This document shows positions 24,201 through 30,829 of a DNA stretch of 36,001 nt, in pieces. The DNA comes from Nemertoderma westbladi (taxonomy: Eukaryota; Xenacoelomorpha; Nemertodermatida; Nemertodermatidae). Location of the stretch: NCBI GenBank assembly GCA_032718475.1, contig JAUCBJ010007543.1:1-36001 (forward strand), in the 5' to 3' direction. The translations under genes and the position numbers were made by a program. Below the pieces are notes generated by a model. The model had not been told where the DNA came from, ran no database searches, and saw only the letters and a list, made by a program, of their open reading frames with translations. Positions within the stretch are counted from its first letter, which is position 1, and every line of letters begins with the position of its first letter.

Positions 24201-24811
24201 GGCGAGTAGAACAGACGATCCGTTATTGAAGAGCGTGGCGGCCAGTTTACAGGTAATTATTGAATTCCGATATGATCATAAATATCAAGGATTACAATTA
24301 TGTCAATTATCAATAAAATTATGATTTTTGTAATTTTTTCACTTTTTAAGAACTCGCCTACACACACCTACGTAAAGAGTTATTTCAGTTACTACGGAAA
24401 GCGAGAACCGGAACTTAGTCTTTTGTAACAAAATATTATGTAATTATAAAAATAATATTTGCATTGCCATAGAAACAAATATATTCCTAGCATTACGACA
24501 TTTGTTGCGTTTAAAGCAACCCTAATGGAATGTGTTACATTCTTACATAATGTAAATAAATATTTCGTTTAACGTTTTCATATAAATAAAATAACATGTA
24601 TATTTAAGTTTAAGGTAATAAAATCTGCTTGTTACATTCCAAGGCTCTCATTGGCGATATAAATAGAATGATGTACCCAGACAACCATAACTATCCAAAG
24701 ATTCCACACGATGACGTCACATCCGAAACCGCTGAGAAAGCTCTAACATTGTGCAAAACAGTTCTAGAACGAGTTCCAGAATTCATTCAAGACAAATTAT
24801 CACAACTATAA
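6782..24811 (+). CDS. SACS: Sacsin homologue, 3' part of the gene, ten exons
   Basis: Spliced product of 2344 residues plus one split codon; the introns follow GT-AG and all ten exons join in one frame. Residues 1-300 look like the end of one sacsin internal repeat. About 315-700 is an Hsp90/GHKL-type ATP-binding module, with ELLQNADDA at 326 and GQYGIGFNSVYH at 398, then HINGHFALDHEARRALW near 670. A long helical region follows. A J domain with intact HPD lies at 2116-2118, and a HEPN domain at about 2208-2340 ends the protein. This is the order known for vertebrate sacsin, a co-chaperone linked to mitochondria and intermediate filaments; vertebrate sacsin is about twice as long, with three such repeats and an N-terminal ubiquitin-like domain. 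Those upstream parts are not in this window, so the gene is incomplete at its 5' side here. Assignment to sacsin is secure; one-to-one orthology with vertebrate SACS is inferred. Confidence 0.9.
12207..12744 (+). other. Sacsin intron 1
   Basis: 538 bp, AT-rich, GTATAT to TTACAG. Nothing further recognised in it. Confidence 0.75.
12745..12926 (+). CDS. SACS: Sacsin exon 2
   Basis: Enters in phase 2 after acceptor TTACAG, completing an Arg codon, and reads LTSTAFSRGLTRLIRHE at its start. 60 complete codons, leaving one nt before GTAGAT. It continues the helical region between the ATPase repeat and the J domain. The frame joins exons 1 and 3 without a stop, which is the main support. Confidence 0.85.
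12927..13452 (+). other. Sacsin intron 2
   Basis: 526 bp, GTAGAT to TTTTAG. Contains an AT-only stretch of TAATATTAAT steps at about 13370-13435. A possible micro-exon near 13068 was tested and rejected on phase. Confidence 0.7.
13453..13645 (+). CDS. SACS: Sacsin exon 3
   Basis: 193 nt. The first two bases complete a Gly codon with exon 2 so that the junction reads RISGSETTRDVF, a plausible uninterrupted protein segment. Of its three frames only this one is free of stops. Ends CAAATCAG|GTAGGT. Confidence 0.82.
13646..14296 (+). other. Sacsin intron 3
   Basis: 651 bp. Includes a TG-rich patch (13911-13933) and otherwise unremarkable AT-rich sequence. A segment near 14035-14060 (GAGGCAACCTGCCACTTCCC) weakly resembles the dispersed unit at 593-846, too weakly to call. 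Confidence 0.65.
14297..14448 (+). CDS. SACS: Sacsin exon 4
   Basis: 152 nt, acceptor TTTTAG, donor GAGCCAG|GTTAGA. Reads SIPKELDKWGVRPEDTG and later FDHHLLKQDIEQFEPG, the last Gly being split with exon 5. It is markedly richer in GC than its introns. The segment leads into the conserved GEYAGYELED of exon 5. Confidence 0.85.
14449..15558 (+). other. Sacsin intron 4, with a cluster of CRE-like palindromes
   Basis: 1110 bp, AT-rich. The 65-codon minus-strand frame at 14693-14890 is not recognisable. TGACGTCA palindromes are described separately. Confidence 0.65.
15346..15389. promoter_or_regulatory. Three CRE/ATF-type sites inside sacsin intron 4
   Basis: TGACGTCA occurs at 15346-15353 and 15367-15374 and the variant TGACATCA at 15382-15389. 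TGACGTCA is the established CREB/ATF palindrome. Flanking AAAGAAATCAT (about 15318) and ATGATTTCCTTT (about 15411) form a loose inverted repeat around the cluster, so this could also be a small palindromic mobile element. Regulatory activity is inference only. Confidence 0.3.
15559..15706 (+). CDS. SACS: Sacsin exon 5; its last 31 nt seed the 44-bp array
   Basis: 148 nt after acceptor GTTATAG. Reads GEYAGYELEDPTLEGE, then YIYVVIVAEIKEM, resembling the conserved segment before the J domain in sacsins, and ends with ETINNLNR plus two nt. The donor is GACA|GTAAGT; reading on gives Gln then TAA, so a product that misses this donor stops here. The last 31 nt (15676-15706) are the exonic part of every unit in the following minisatellite. 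Confidence 0.85.
15676..20651. repeat. 44-bp minisatellite, about 113 copies, each carrying the exon 5 donor
   Basis: The period is 44 bp throughout. Each unit holds, in order, AATCAGAAACTATAAATAAC, CTGAATAGACA, then GTAAGTTTAAACT or -ACC. The span divided by 44 gives about 113 copies. Variation is slight: T or C before AATCAG, A or G in CAGAAACT/CAGGAACT, one copy with an 8-bp insertion near 19532-19540, and a divergent last unit (TCTGGAACTATATATAACC). Because the first unit straddles exon 5 and intron 5, every unit repeats the 5' splice site, the TATAAATA motif and the palindrome GTTTAAAC. No spacers are present, so it is not CRISPR-like. Confidence 0.97.
21066..21443 (+). mobile_element. 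GC-rich insertion ending in (AAATAC)n, probable non-LTR retroelement 3' tail
   Basis: About 380 bp with base composition quite unlike the surrounding AT-rich intron. Several overlapping frames are open for 68-158 codons on both strands, as expected for GC-rich sequence, and none is a domain I recognise. It ends in tandem AAATAC copies (about 21423-21443). A short tandem 3' end of that kind is typical of CR1- and RTE-like LINEs and their SINEs. Family and boundaries are inferred. Confidence 0.4.
21526..21543. repeat. Poly-G tract, 18 bases
   Basis: Uninterrupted G run in sacsin intron 5, preceded by TTGGCC and followed by TAAACA. Confidence 0.9.
22156..22318 (+). CDS. SACS: Sacsin exon 6
   Basis: 163 nt. 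Its first base completes a His codon with exon 5, then YVVDTGDNEGVKVTATDLYK and later FHRTD, MEIVAHDG. Ends in phase 0 at GAGAAAAAG|GTAGCT. The acidic VDTGDNEG segment and DLYKFHR are in the expected position just before the J domain of sacsin. Confidence 0.88.
22319..22652 (+). other. Sacsin intron 6
   Basis: 334 bp, AT-rich, GTAGCT to TTTACAG. Nothing else seen. Confidence 0.75.
22653..22805 (+). CDS. SACS: Sacsin exon 7: J domain core with HPD
   Basis: 51 codons from acceptor TTTACAG. Reads EIRRILLSAWELNEAQRKK and continues to LLLKWHPDKA; the HPD tripeptide (codons at 22737-22745) is the established contact that stimulates Hsp70 ATPase. I end the exon at the first of four identical donors, AACGAG|GTGAGT (22806), because that gives the shortest J domain with no repeated peptide. 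Use of the donors at 22857, 22908 or 22959 would add one to three 17-residue units in frame. The frame stays open through the array to TAA at 23037-23039, so intron retention would truncate the protein before HEPN. Confidence 0.87.
22764..23004 (+). repeat. 51-bp tandem array across exon 7/intron 7, four units plus a partial fifth
   Basis: Units start at 22764, 22815, 22866, 22917 and 22968. Each is 42 nt of exon (coding PALCTEVVQFIQNE) plus 9 nt of intron (GTGAGTAGA). The fifth stops after CATACAAAC and lacks a donor. The units are nearly identical; the second has CCGGCT and TGCATCG changes. Length 51 is a multiple of three and there is no stop in the coding frame. Minus-strand frames over it are only shadows. 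Confidence 0.97.
22806..23329 (+). other. Sacsin intron 7 (if the first donor is used)
   Basis: 524 bp from GTGAGT to TATTTCAG. The first 199 bp are the 51-bp array. At 23082-23134 there is a reverse-orientation copy of the unit found in tandem at 593-846 (CGTTTATTGTTTTGGTTAG, then CTCTGTAACCTGCCCCTTTC). The stretch 23230-23310 repeats TACAGTA and ACTGGTGTT motifs. Confidence 0.75.
23082..23134 (-). repeat. Single inverted copy of the 593-846 repeat unit
   Basis: Read on the minus strand it gives AGGGAAAGGGGCAGGTTACA, then GAGGC, a short unmatched stretch, and CTAACCAAAACAATAAACG, the same two blocks as the tandem units at 593-846 but with a block order shifted by the tandem phase. Confidence 0.75.
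23330..23527 (+). CDS. SACS: Sacsin exon 8: end of J domain and linker
   Basis: 66 codons, phase 0 to phase 0. Begins VSRLHQIEEATANLNQ, which with FIQNE from exon 7 completes helix III of the J domain. Then a Lys/Gln-rich linker (RAQDHKYQRKKYQTQFK) and VPPSFSK before donor GTAAAA. Vertebrate sacsin has a comparable linker between J and HEPN domains. Confidence 0.87.
23528..23997 (+). other. Sacsin intron 8, with a 19-base poly-C run
   Basis: 470 bp, GTAAAA to TTCTAG. An uninterrupted C run lies at 23927-23945 followed by TCCCCC. The rest is AT-rich and empty. Confidence 0.75.
23927..23945. repeat. Poly-C tract, 19 bases
   Basis: Uninterrupted C run in sacsin intron 8, followed by TCCCCCATG; about 50 bp before the exon 9 acceptor. 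Confidence 0.9.
23998..24252 (+). CDS. SACS: Sacsin exon 9: HEPN domain, first part
   Basis: 85 codons. NPQPGEARRWFRQAQADFKA, then YEWVCMKCHQAVEKALISAA and SRTDDPLLKSVAASLQ. The AR..W..QA..D and C..C.QA.EKAL pattern is characteristic of the sacsin C-terminal HEPN domain, a helical dimerising and nucleotide-binding module. In phase 0 to donor CAG|GTAATT. Confidence 0.92.
24253..24643 (+). other. Sacsin intron 9
   Basis: 391 bp, GTAATT to CATTCCAAG. Nothing recognised. Confidence 0.75.
24644..24811 (+). CDS. SACS: Sacsin exon 10: HEPN domain end and stop
   Basis: 55 codons and TAA. Reads ALIGDINRMMYPD, then IPHDDVTSETAEKALTLCKT and ends DKLSQL. RMMYPD and P-H-D are a typical close to the sacsin HEPN domain, so this is the natural C terminus. 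Confidence 0.92.
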   Translation, partial: ALIGDINRMMYPDNHNYPKIPHDDVTSETAEKALTLCKTVLERVPEFIQDKLSQL

Positions 24812-25693
24812 CTCATTATTAACATAAATATTGTTCATTTTAAAGTAATATAGCAGATAGAGGGGAGTGACCCAAATAATGAAATCGATTGTGCATGGAG
24901 ATATTGTGAGACTGGTCCGAGGTCTGTGGTTGATATACTGTAGTAGCGAGGTAATGCATTTATCAAACATTTCCTGTGTTTATAGTTATATTTATAAGTG
25001 ATGGTGTAACGAAATTTCGTTCGCTTCTTGTATCAATAGTGCGCTTGTTGTATTAGACAATAATTTACATGGTTATGATGAATATTAACACAAATATATA
25101 CAATAGAAATATATATATTGTCTTTTTGTTGTGAAACGCTCAATAACATTATATTGAGAGTGAGACCGTAATGTTACCTGACTTTTGCCTTTTTATACTG
25201 TTGGTTCTCGAGGTAAGCGATACTGTATACCATTACTACAACTAGTGTTCGTACATGATAGATGACATAATAAATCATTGCATTCTTATCTAGAAAGCGA
25301 GTAATAATATATCACGCAAACAACACATCCCAATCTGTCAGCAAATGTCAGTTAACAACTCCGTTAATCTTTGATGAAATTAAACCAAACTTAGTACACA
25401 AAGTACTGTACCAAGTTGAAATAGAATTTGCCTACAAAAAGGGGACTCAGCAGTTCCTTAATCTCACGCTAGATGGCAACGGTTGAAATAATGCTACCCG
25501 AATGATAAGCTTGCTGAGTTCGCCCGGGGCGAAGACCCCACGAAATGTAGTCACTATTATTGTACATAATATATTTACAAGAAATATTAACTTAATTAAG
25601 TTTATATAGCTTCATACACAATCCCTGGTACAAATTATTAAAATAAATAAATTAAATCAATGTCCAAATCATTAATAAATGTAGTTGAATTGT
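24812..25693. other. Convergent 3' intergenic region
   Basis: Lies between the stops of the sacsin gene (+) and the kinase/ARM gene (-), so it should contain both 3' UTRs. An AATAAA at 25269-25274 is a possible poly(A) signal for the plus-strand gene, about 460 bp after its stop. For the minus-strand gene I find no perfect signal here. The segment 25375-25430 resembles 2765-2800 inverted (ACCAAACTTRGTACAC) and may be a dispersed repeat. Confidence 0.5.
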
Positions 25694-26842
25694 TCAGCCA
25701 ATTAAAGTTTCTTTAAGTTTTGTTACAACTTCGTGTATTCCCCGTTCCTGGATTTCGCCTTTAATGTCGGGGTATTTCGATAGAGCAGTGATAGCAGCAT
25801 CAACACTGGAGACAACGTCGGGGTTGTCTTGGTTTAATACCAAAGCATCAATCAACAAATCCAAGCCGTCGGCAGATCCGTCCTGGGAGTAGGAAATAAA
25901 CCCGAACGCGGAATATTCTTCGTGTTCGACTATATTAGCGAGGGTTCGACTCGCGAACTCGACGAATCGCTGCTCGGAGGGGAAGCGCAAGAGGGATTCC
26001 GCCAACCAAGGTACCACGCCCAGACCCGCAACCAATGGTAACACCCCCTGGAAGTTAGTGAGACCCCATAGGGCGCCAACCAGCGCAGTAACAAAGACCA
26101 CGTTGTCATGGTGACGGGATCCCGCCTGAAAAACCGTTGTGAAAATCTCAGAGGTAACCAGAACAGAGGAGTTGTTGATCTGAGTGCACAAACTCTGAAC
26201 CGCAGAGAAAGCTGAAACTAATAGCTCTACATTATCTGGATAAAATTCCATCAATTTTTTAAAGATTCCCAGAGACTGACGTGTCGCGAGCTTGTTTACA
26301 ACATCAGCATTGCTTAGCAACATAGACACGAGTTTGAGCCCAGTAGTGGCGGTGTCTTCCTGTAGACACCCAATCCTATCCAATAATTCCATAATCGTCT
26401 TGGTCACACTATCCTTAAACAATAACCCGTTGGTAGCGGAAACGGCCCAATTGGAAAGAACTCGAAAACCTGCGACAGGAATGTCCGACAGAACGTTATG
26501 TTTGTTACACGCGTTGATAATAGATTCCACATTGTCGTCGGTGAGCAGGAGATCGCACTCCTTACCAATGTCAACCACGTACTCGAGACTAGTCTTTACA
26601 GCCGCGTAATTGTCGCGGTATCGGTCGAGGTAATCGAGAAGTCCACCGACCCCGTCGGCAGTCGACGGAAGTTCCTCGGGTAGGATAAATTCCGGAGGAT
26701 TCGGTTCCGCTGATTTGGCGTCGAATAAACTAAACGCCCCAATGATGTAAGGATGACTCAGCATTCCTTTTAGCGAGCCCCGCCAACTTTGTTCCGTAAA
26801 CAACATTTTTCGGAGCATCTCCGATAAATCGTGGCCGTAATT
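25694..26842 (-). CDS. Last exon of a protein kinase-like gene with armadillo-type C-terminal domain
   Basis: 383 codons including stop, read from acceptor TTTTCATATTTACAG (RC of 26843-26857). The first 30 residues, DLSEMLRKMLFTEQSW then RGSLKGMLSHPYI, fit subdomain XI of a protein kinase C-lobe (conserved Arg, then HP). The remaining 350 residues are leucine-rich paired helices of armadillo/HEAT type (for example LKLVSMLLSNADVVNKLA and LVGALWGLTNFQGVLP) with no catalytic motif. Kinase plus C-terminal ARM helices is the layout of STKLD1-like proteins, also of fused/STK36; I cannot choose between them. The kinase core must be in upstream exons at higher coordinates or beyond the window. The apparent signal peptide of the longer frame (to 26905) is intron translated. 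Confidence 0.7.
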   Translation of the reverse strand, partial: NYGHDLSEMLRKMLFTEQSWRGSLKGMLSHPYIIGAFSLFDAKSAEPNPPEFILPEELPSTADGVGGLLDYLDRYRDNYAAVKTSLEYVVDIGKECDLLLTDDNVESIINACNKHNVLSDIPVAGFRVLSNWAVSATNGLLFKDSVTKTIMELLDRIGCLQEDTATTGLKLVSMLLSNADVVNKLATRQSLGIFKKLMEFYPDNVELLVSAFSAVQSLCTQINNSSVLVTSEIFTTVFQAGSRHHDNVVFVTALVGALWGLTNFQGVLPLVAGLGVVPWLAESLLRFPSEQRFVEFASRTLANIVEHEEYSAFGFISYSQDGSADGLDLLIDALVLNQDNPDVVSSVDAAITALSKYPDIKGEIQERGIHEVVTKLKETLIG

Positions 26843-27763
26843 CTGTAAATATGAAAACATTAAAAATATGGAACAGGATACAATGATGATGCTAGTGTAT
26901 ATCATTTTCTAATCAATAAACCGAACCATGAACCGAATCATAACCTGAACAACTGGACCATTAATAGAACCATTACCCAAAACCATAACCCATCCGCCAA
27001 CCATAACCTGAGCAAATACAGTAGATGAACCATAATCCGACATTTATGGTAGCCCATATCGGCCACAACAAAACAAACTAACATTGACTTCTATGGGCAA
27101 ATTATGTGTTGTGAGAAAAGTTGTGAATTTGACGTGAAGTTGACGGCGATTTCACAACATTTTAATTTTTCGGTGAAGATAATCACCGGTGCATATACGT
27201 TGGGTCGTACTGTAATTATGAAACCATATTGACCTACATATTTTGTGCTTCTTCTACTGTATTTACATCTGACTCGGCATGTGTATAAAAAATATAATAA
27301 TTATAATAATTATTTTATTTTATTAGAGAATAAAGAATAAGTGCCTTTCTCTTCCTTAAATGATAATTTAACATTGAGTCAAGATATTAATCCGCGGAGA
27401 TAGTACAAGCTCCAGCCTAGGACCCCGTAGACATTTTATATATGACTCGGCTACCCTACATAGATGTTTAGTGCAGACTTGGGACATTTAAAAAAATTTG
27501 GGTAGACTTCACCAAATGGTTGCGCTCGTTTTTTAGGGGGTCTTAAACAGAGCAACGGAGAAAATTACCATAGCAACAGCTCTTATAGTAGATATGACGA
27601 TTTAAAATTTATAGCAGATTAATATTTTTGATATGAAGAATTTAATGGCATATTTCGTTTTTTGAAAATTCCATAGCAACCAGGTGAAAACGACCTTCAA
27701 AGATAGCAATATTGACAATGTCCATATAGCAACGGGCTTTGTATTGCGTATTCAGTGGTCGTA
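26843..27763 (-). other. Upstream intron or flank of the kinase/ARM gene
   Basis: Adjacent to the acceptor lies a low-complexity tract of AACCATAAC/GAACC steps (about 26920-27030). No kinase exon (no HRD or DFG codons in a usable frame) was found. Around 27530-27745 there are several CATAGCAAC motifs, discussed under findings. Confidence 0.5.
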
Positions 27764-29017
27764 CAGTCCCTATCTCATTCTGAATATTATTTCTCAAACT
27801 GGGTATCATTTCTCAAACCTTTTAGTAATGTTAGTCAACGGAGAATTTCAGTAGGTAAGACTGGGGTAAGAGTTGAGAATTCAGAAAGATGCAGCCAGCT
27901 CAATCTAACTCAAACTAGAGTCTGGCGCCATGGTTTGAGCAAGGTTGACTTCCAACTGTGCCATGCCATACTCAGCACTACTCTTCCTGTACGGGATGGA
28001 TAATTACTCTGGTTGAGTGAGGCACCACATGGGGAAGTGGCCTCTTTCTGTTGCTTGGGCTCTTGAGTTAATGGGTTGAATTACATCATCTGCTGGCTTG
28101 GGTGTGTCTCATAAAAGATATGTCAATCACGCAGTTCCTTTCTGGGCTTTACTAAATGTATGTTGTTAACTAAACCACACTGACTTGGTCTGTTTGTAGA
28201 GAAAGTTTTAATCTGGGAATATTGTTGTGGGAAATTGGTGTTCTGTTGTCTGTCTGTTTGATGTCAATTGGTGCCTTACAAGACATATCAGTTTAAAAAT
28301 CTAATGGTTAATTAAGAATTATTAGTGCATATGGGACCTCGCAACCCCCCCCCCCCCCCCCCCCTCCCATAAATATGACCCTGTCTATAATTACAGAGGT
28401 TTCCTCTGGCCCCTTTGCCCGGTATACCCACACCCGGATGTATTGCGAATAATTGTGTTGACGATGTAATAGAGAATTAAACATTAGTAAAACATTAAAG
28501 TTAAACGTTAGAAACATTTGCGAAATATACGCGACATTAAAATAAATTTATAAAATTGGTTGGTTATATTATATGGTTATATTTTAATGTGAAATAACGT
28601 TAATATGTTATGAGTCATACATACTTAATAAATGTAATAAAAAATTAATAAATCTTCAGTTTAATAATTTAGCATATAATTTTTTTATTCTGAAATTTAA
28701 AAATAAATTGAGTCACTGAGTCTGCAACTTAATTCTCACTGTCTACTGGAGTTAATTACACACAAACAAATCAAGTTTAGGGCATGTTATAACAGCAGGA
28801 GACCATCAAACCCGTAGGCAGAGTATAACAGAAGCGAGTGGGCCATTAAACACAGACAGCTTGTTGTATGAACGCTACACAGTACACAGTGCACAGTGGG
28901 TGGTTACGCGAGTTTGAGTTGGGTTTGAGTAAACCAGACAGGTTTGAGTTAGTAAGAGTGAGGTAAGAGAAAAGGTACCCAGTTTGAGAAACGGCAGCTA
29001 GAATGAGATAGGGACTG
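27764..29017. mobile_element. Non-autonomous TA-inserting DNA transposon with terminal inverted repeats
   Basis: The left end is CAGTCCCTATCTCATTCT, then 8 unmatched bases, then TTTCTCAAACTGGGTA. The right end is the exact reverse complement of both blocks with the same 8-base gap (28976-29017). Both ends are flanked by TA (27762-27763 and 29018-29019), the target duplication of the Tc1/mariner superfamily, whose ends often start CAGT. The element is 1254 bp, has no transposase frame (longest 82 codons, unrecognised) and contains a 20-base poly-C run (28345-28364). Superfamily is inferred from ends alone. Confidence 0.8.
28345..28364. repeat. Poly-C tract, 20 bases
   Basis: Uninterrupted C run inside the TA-flanked transposon, followed by TCCCATAA. 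Confidence 0.9.
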
Positions 29018-29599
29018 TATCATGATGGAATCAGAGCCTACCACTATTATATCCAGTATAAGGAACAATATGAATTCTTTTTCAGTTTCTAGTTGCCGTG
29101 GCACGAGTAACCTTGACTAAAAACAAGCTACATATTAGCCGCAGCAAAATCTACCTCTACCCCCACTATATCGAGTATAAGGAAAAATATGCAATATGTT
29201 TTACTTTCTAGATGCTATGGCAACGCGTCAGAATTGTTAATAAAGTGTCTTTAATATCTGTTAGCCGTTTACACTATGTAAATTAATCACAATTATATCA
29301 TTCAGTGTCAAGCAGTCTTTCTGACAGGCATATGTAGTTACTAGTGAATCAGGAATTGGTGAAAGGTATTTATTGGGCAACAACATTCCATTTGCACCAG
29401 TATTCCAACCAAAATCTAATACACTTAGATTTATCACGGAGTCATTGCATAATGATGCAATCTTATTTATTATGTAGAGACATCGCAAAATGTGACCATT
29501 TATAGATTCTGTTGTTGGAGGGAGATCCTATTACTACTACTAGGATCGGCATGCTGCATTGCAGCTGCATTTTTAAGAATGATGTCTATGAATTCTAGG
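29018..29599. other. Spacer with an imperfect direct repeat and LINE-associated debris
   Basis: Two direct copies of about 62 bp with period near 122 bp lie at 29041-29102 and 29163-29224 (shared GTATAAGGAA, AATATG, TTTCTAG). At 29542-29563 is the reverse complement of the segment at 6292-6313. No coding frame supported; the 75-codon minus-strand frame at 29261-29488 is unrecognised. Confidence 0.5.
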
Positions 29600-30238
29600 T
29601 CATTGATCAAGAAAACGGAGTGAAGAAGAAAACAAAGGGAGAGAAAACAAAGTGACAACGGATGATGCGGTTAGAGTTGCGGTTGATGCGGTTATTTTGT
29701 CCAATGCTGCATGTGCAGTTGGATTCATCAATAGACCAATTCCACCATTGGCACTATCATCTGCTGAAGCGAGGGCGAGTCGCCAACCGCCCCCCATGTC
29801 CTTAATCAGAACCTCATCAGTCTGTCCAGTCTCCATTCGGTGCTCTTTAACACCCACTGCGCTAAGAGAAAGCTTATCTGCCAAGGCAGTCAGCTCACCT
29901 TGTCGCTTTGGGGACCCGAGTGTTAGGGTGTTTACTGAGGCTAGTCTAGTGACTTGCCTCAGATTCACCAATGGCTTTGTTTGTCGGGGTGGAACATGAG
30001 AGTAGCCTCCAAATCCAGAATTCCTCCCCCCCTCACAATCTGGCCTCCCTGGTGACCCAGGGTTTGGGCCTGAAAGGTCATCGGGAAAGGGACTTAAAGA
30101 ATTGTTGGCTGCTCTCTCTACAGTAGGGGGTGAGACAGGCAGCCGGTCAGGAGATAACTGACGCCTGTGAGGCCGATTGTGTCCGGTAATTCCACTGGCC
30201 TCTAGTGGCCGGACCTCCGCATTACTAATGTAATCCAT
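29600..30238 (-). pseudogene. Broken LINE: 5' region and start of AP endonuclease
   Basis: 212 codons on the minus strand. Residues 1-95 are Pro/Arg/Ser-rich and unrecognised. Residues 99-185 match the beginning of the apurinic endonuclease of CR1- or RTE-like non-LTR retrotransposons: VNTLTLGSPKRQGELTAL, then LSAVGVKEHR in place of the usual LQETR motif, then a GGGW..ALASA and NGGIGLLMNP segment. The catalytic Asp/His motifs and the reverse transcriptase are absent, and the frame ends in low-complexity Ser/Leu. LINEs are normally truncated at the 5' end; here the 5' side survives and the 3' side is gone, pointing to a later deletion. Confidence 0.65.
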
Positions 30239-30829
30239 AGTGGGGGTTGGGGGTGCTTTTTTGCCGAGTCAGCTCTCGGGGCAAATACCACACCCTGGTT
30301 TGCCATTCCACAGGGTGTGTGTCGCAGTGGAGTCAGATATGAGGCCCATCAACCATATCTACTCTGGCGCAAATGACCCACCATTGGCTCTGCAGCTCAT
30401 CTGCTGGGTCATGCCCTGTGTAAAAGCTTTTGTGGGATAACTGATACGTTTGCCTTTGGAACTGAGAGATGCCGTAGAACAAAGAAAATCGACACGTATG
30501 AATATCAGCTGTTAACCGTCGTCATAGTAACTACTGTTCAAGAGTAGCTATCACCTTTTGCGTCACGGAATTGCCATAGAATCATCAACTATGCCTTTCA
30601 CAGTGCACATACGGAGGAAATAGCTCTTAGATCCTCTAAAAAACACCGATACAGCAATAATACGGTCTCTTACACCTATTAAATCAACTACAGAGTATTT
30701 TAATGTAAAAGATAATAAAAATAACGGGGCAATTCAGCAAAGGCTTTTACACCGCTCCCAGAAAATGGGATTTTCAGTCTATAAAATATAAAAATCACAG
30801 TTTCTAAAACCTAAAGATACTCTAAACAG
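30239..30829. other. Probable LINE 5' UTR and spacer
   Basis: Positions 30239-30440 keep the higher GC content of the LINE remnant and are probably its 5' untranslated leader. From about 30450 to 30829 the sequence is ordinary AT-rich spacer with no gene seen; on the minus strand it would hold the 3' UTR of the zinc-knuckle ORF. Confidence 0.45.
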
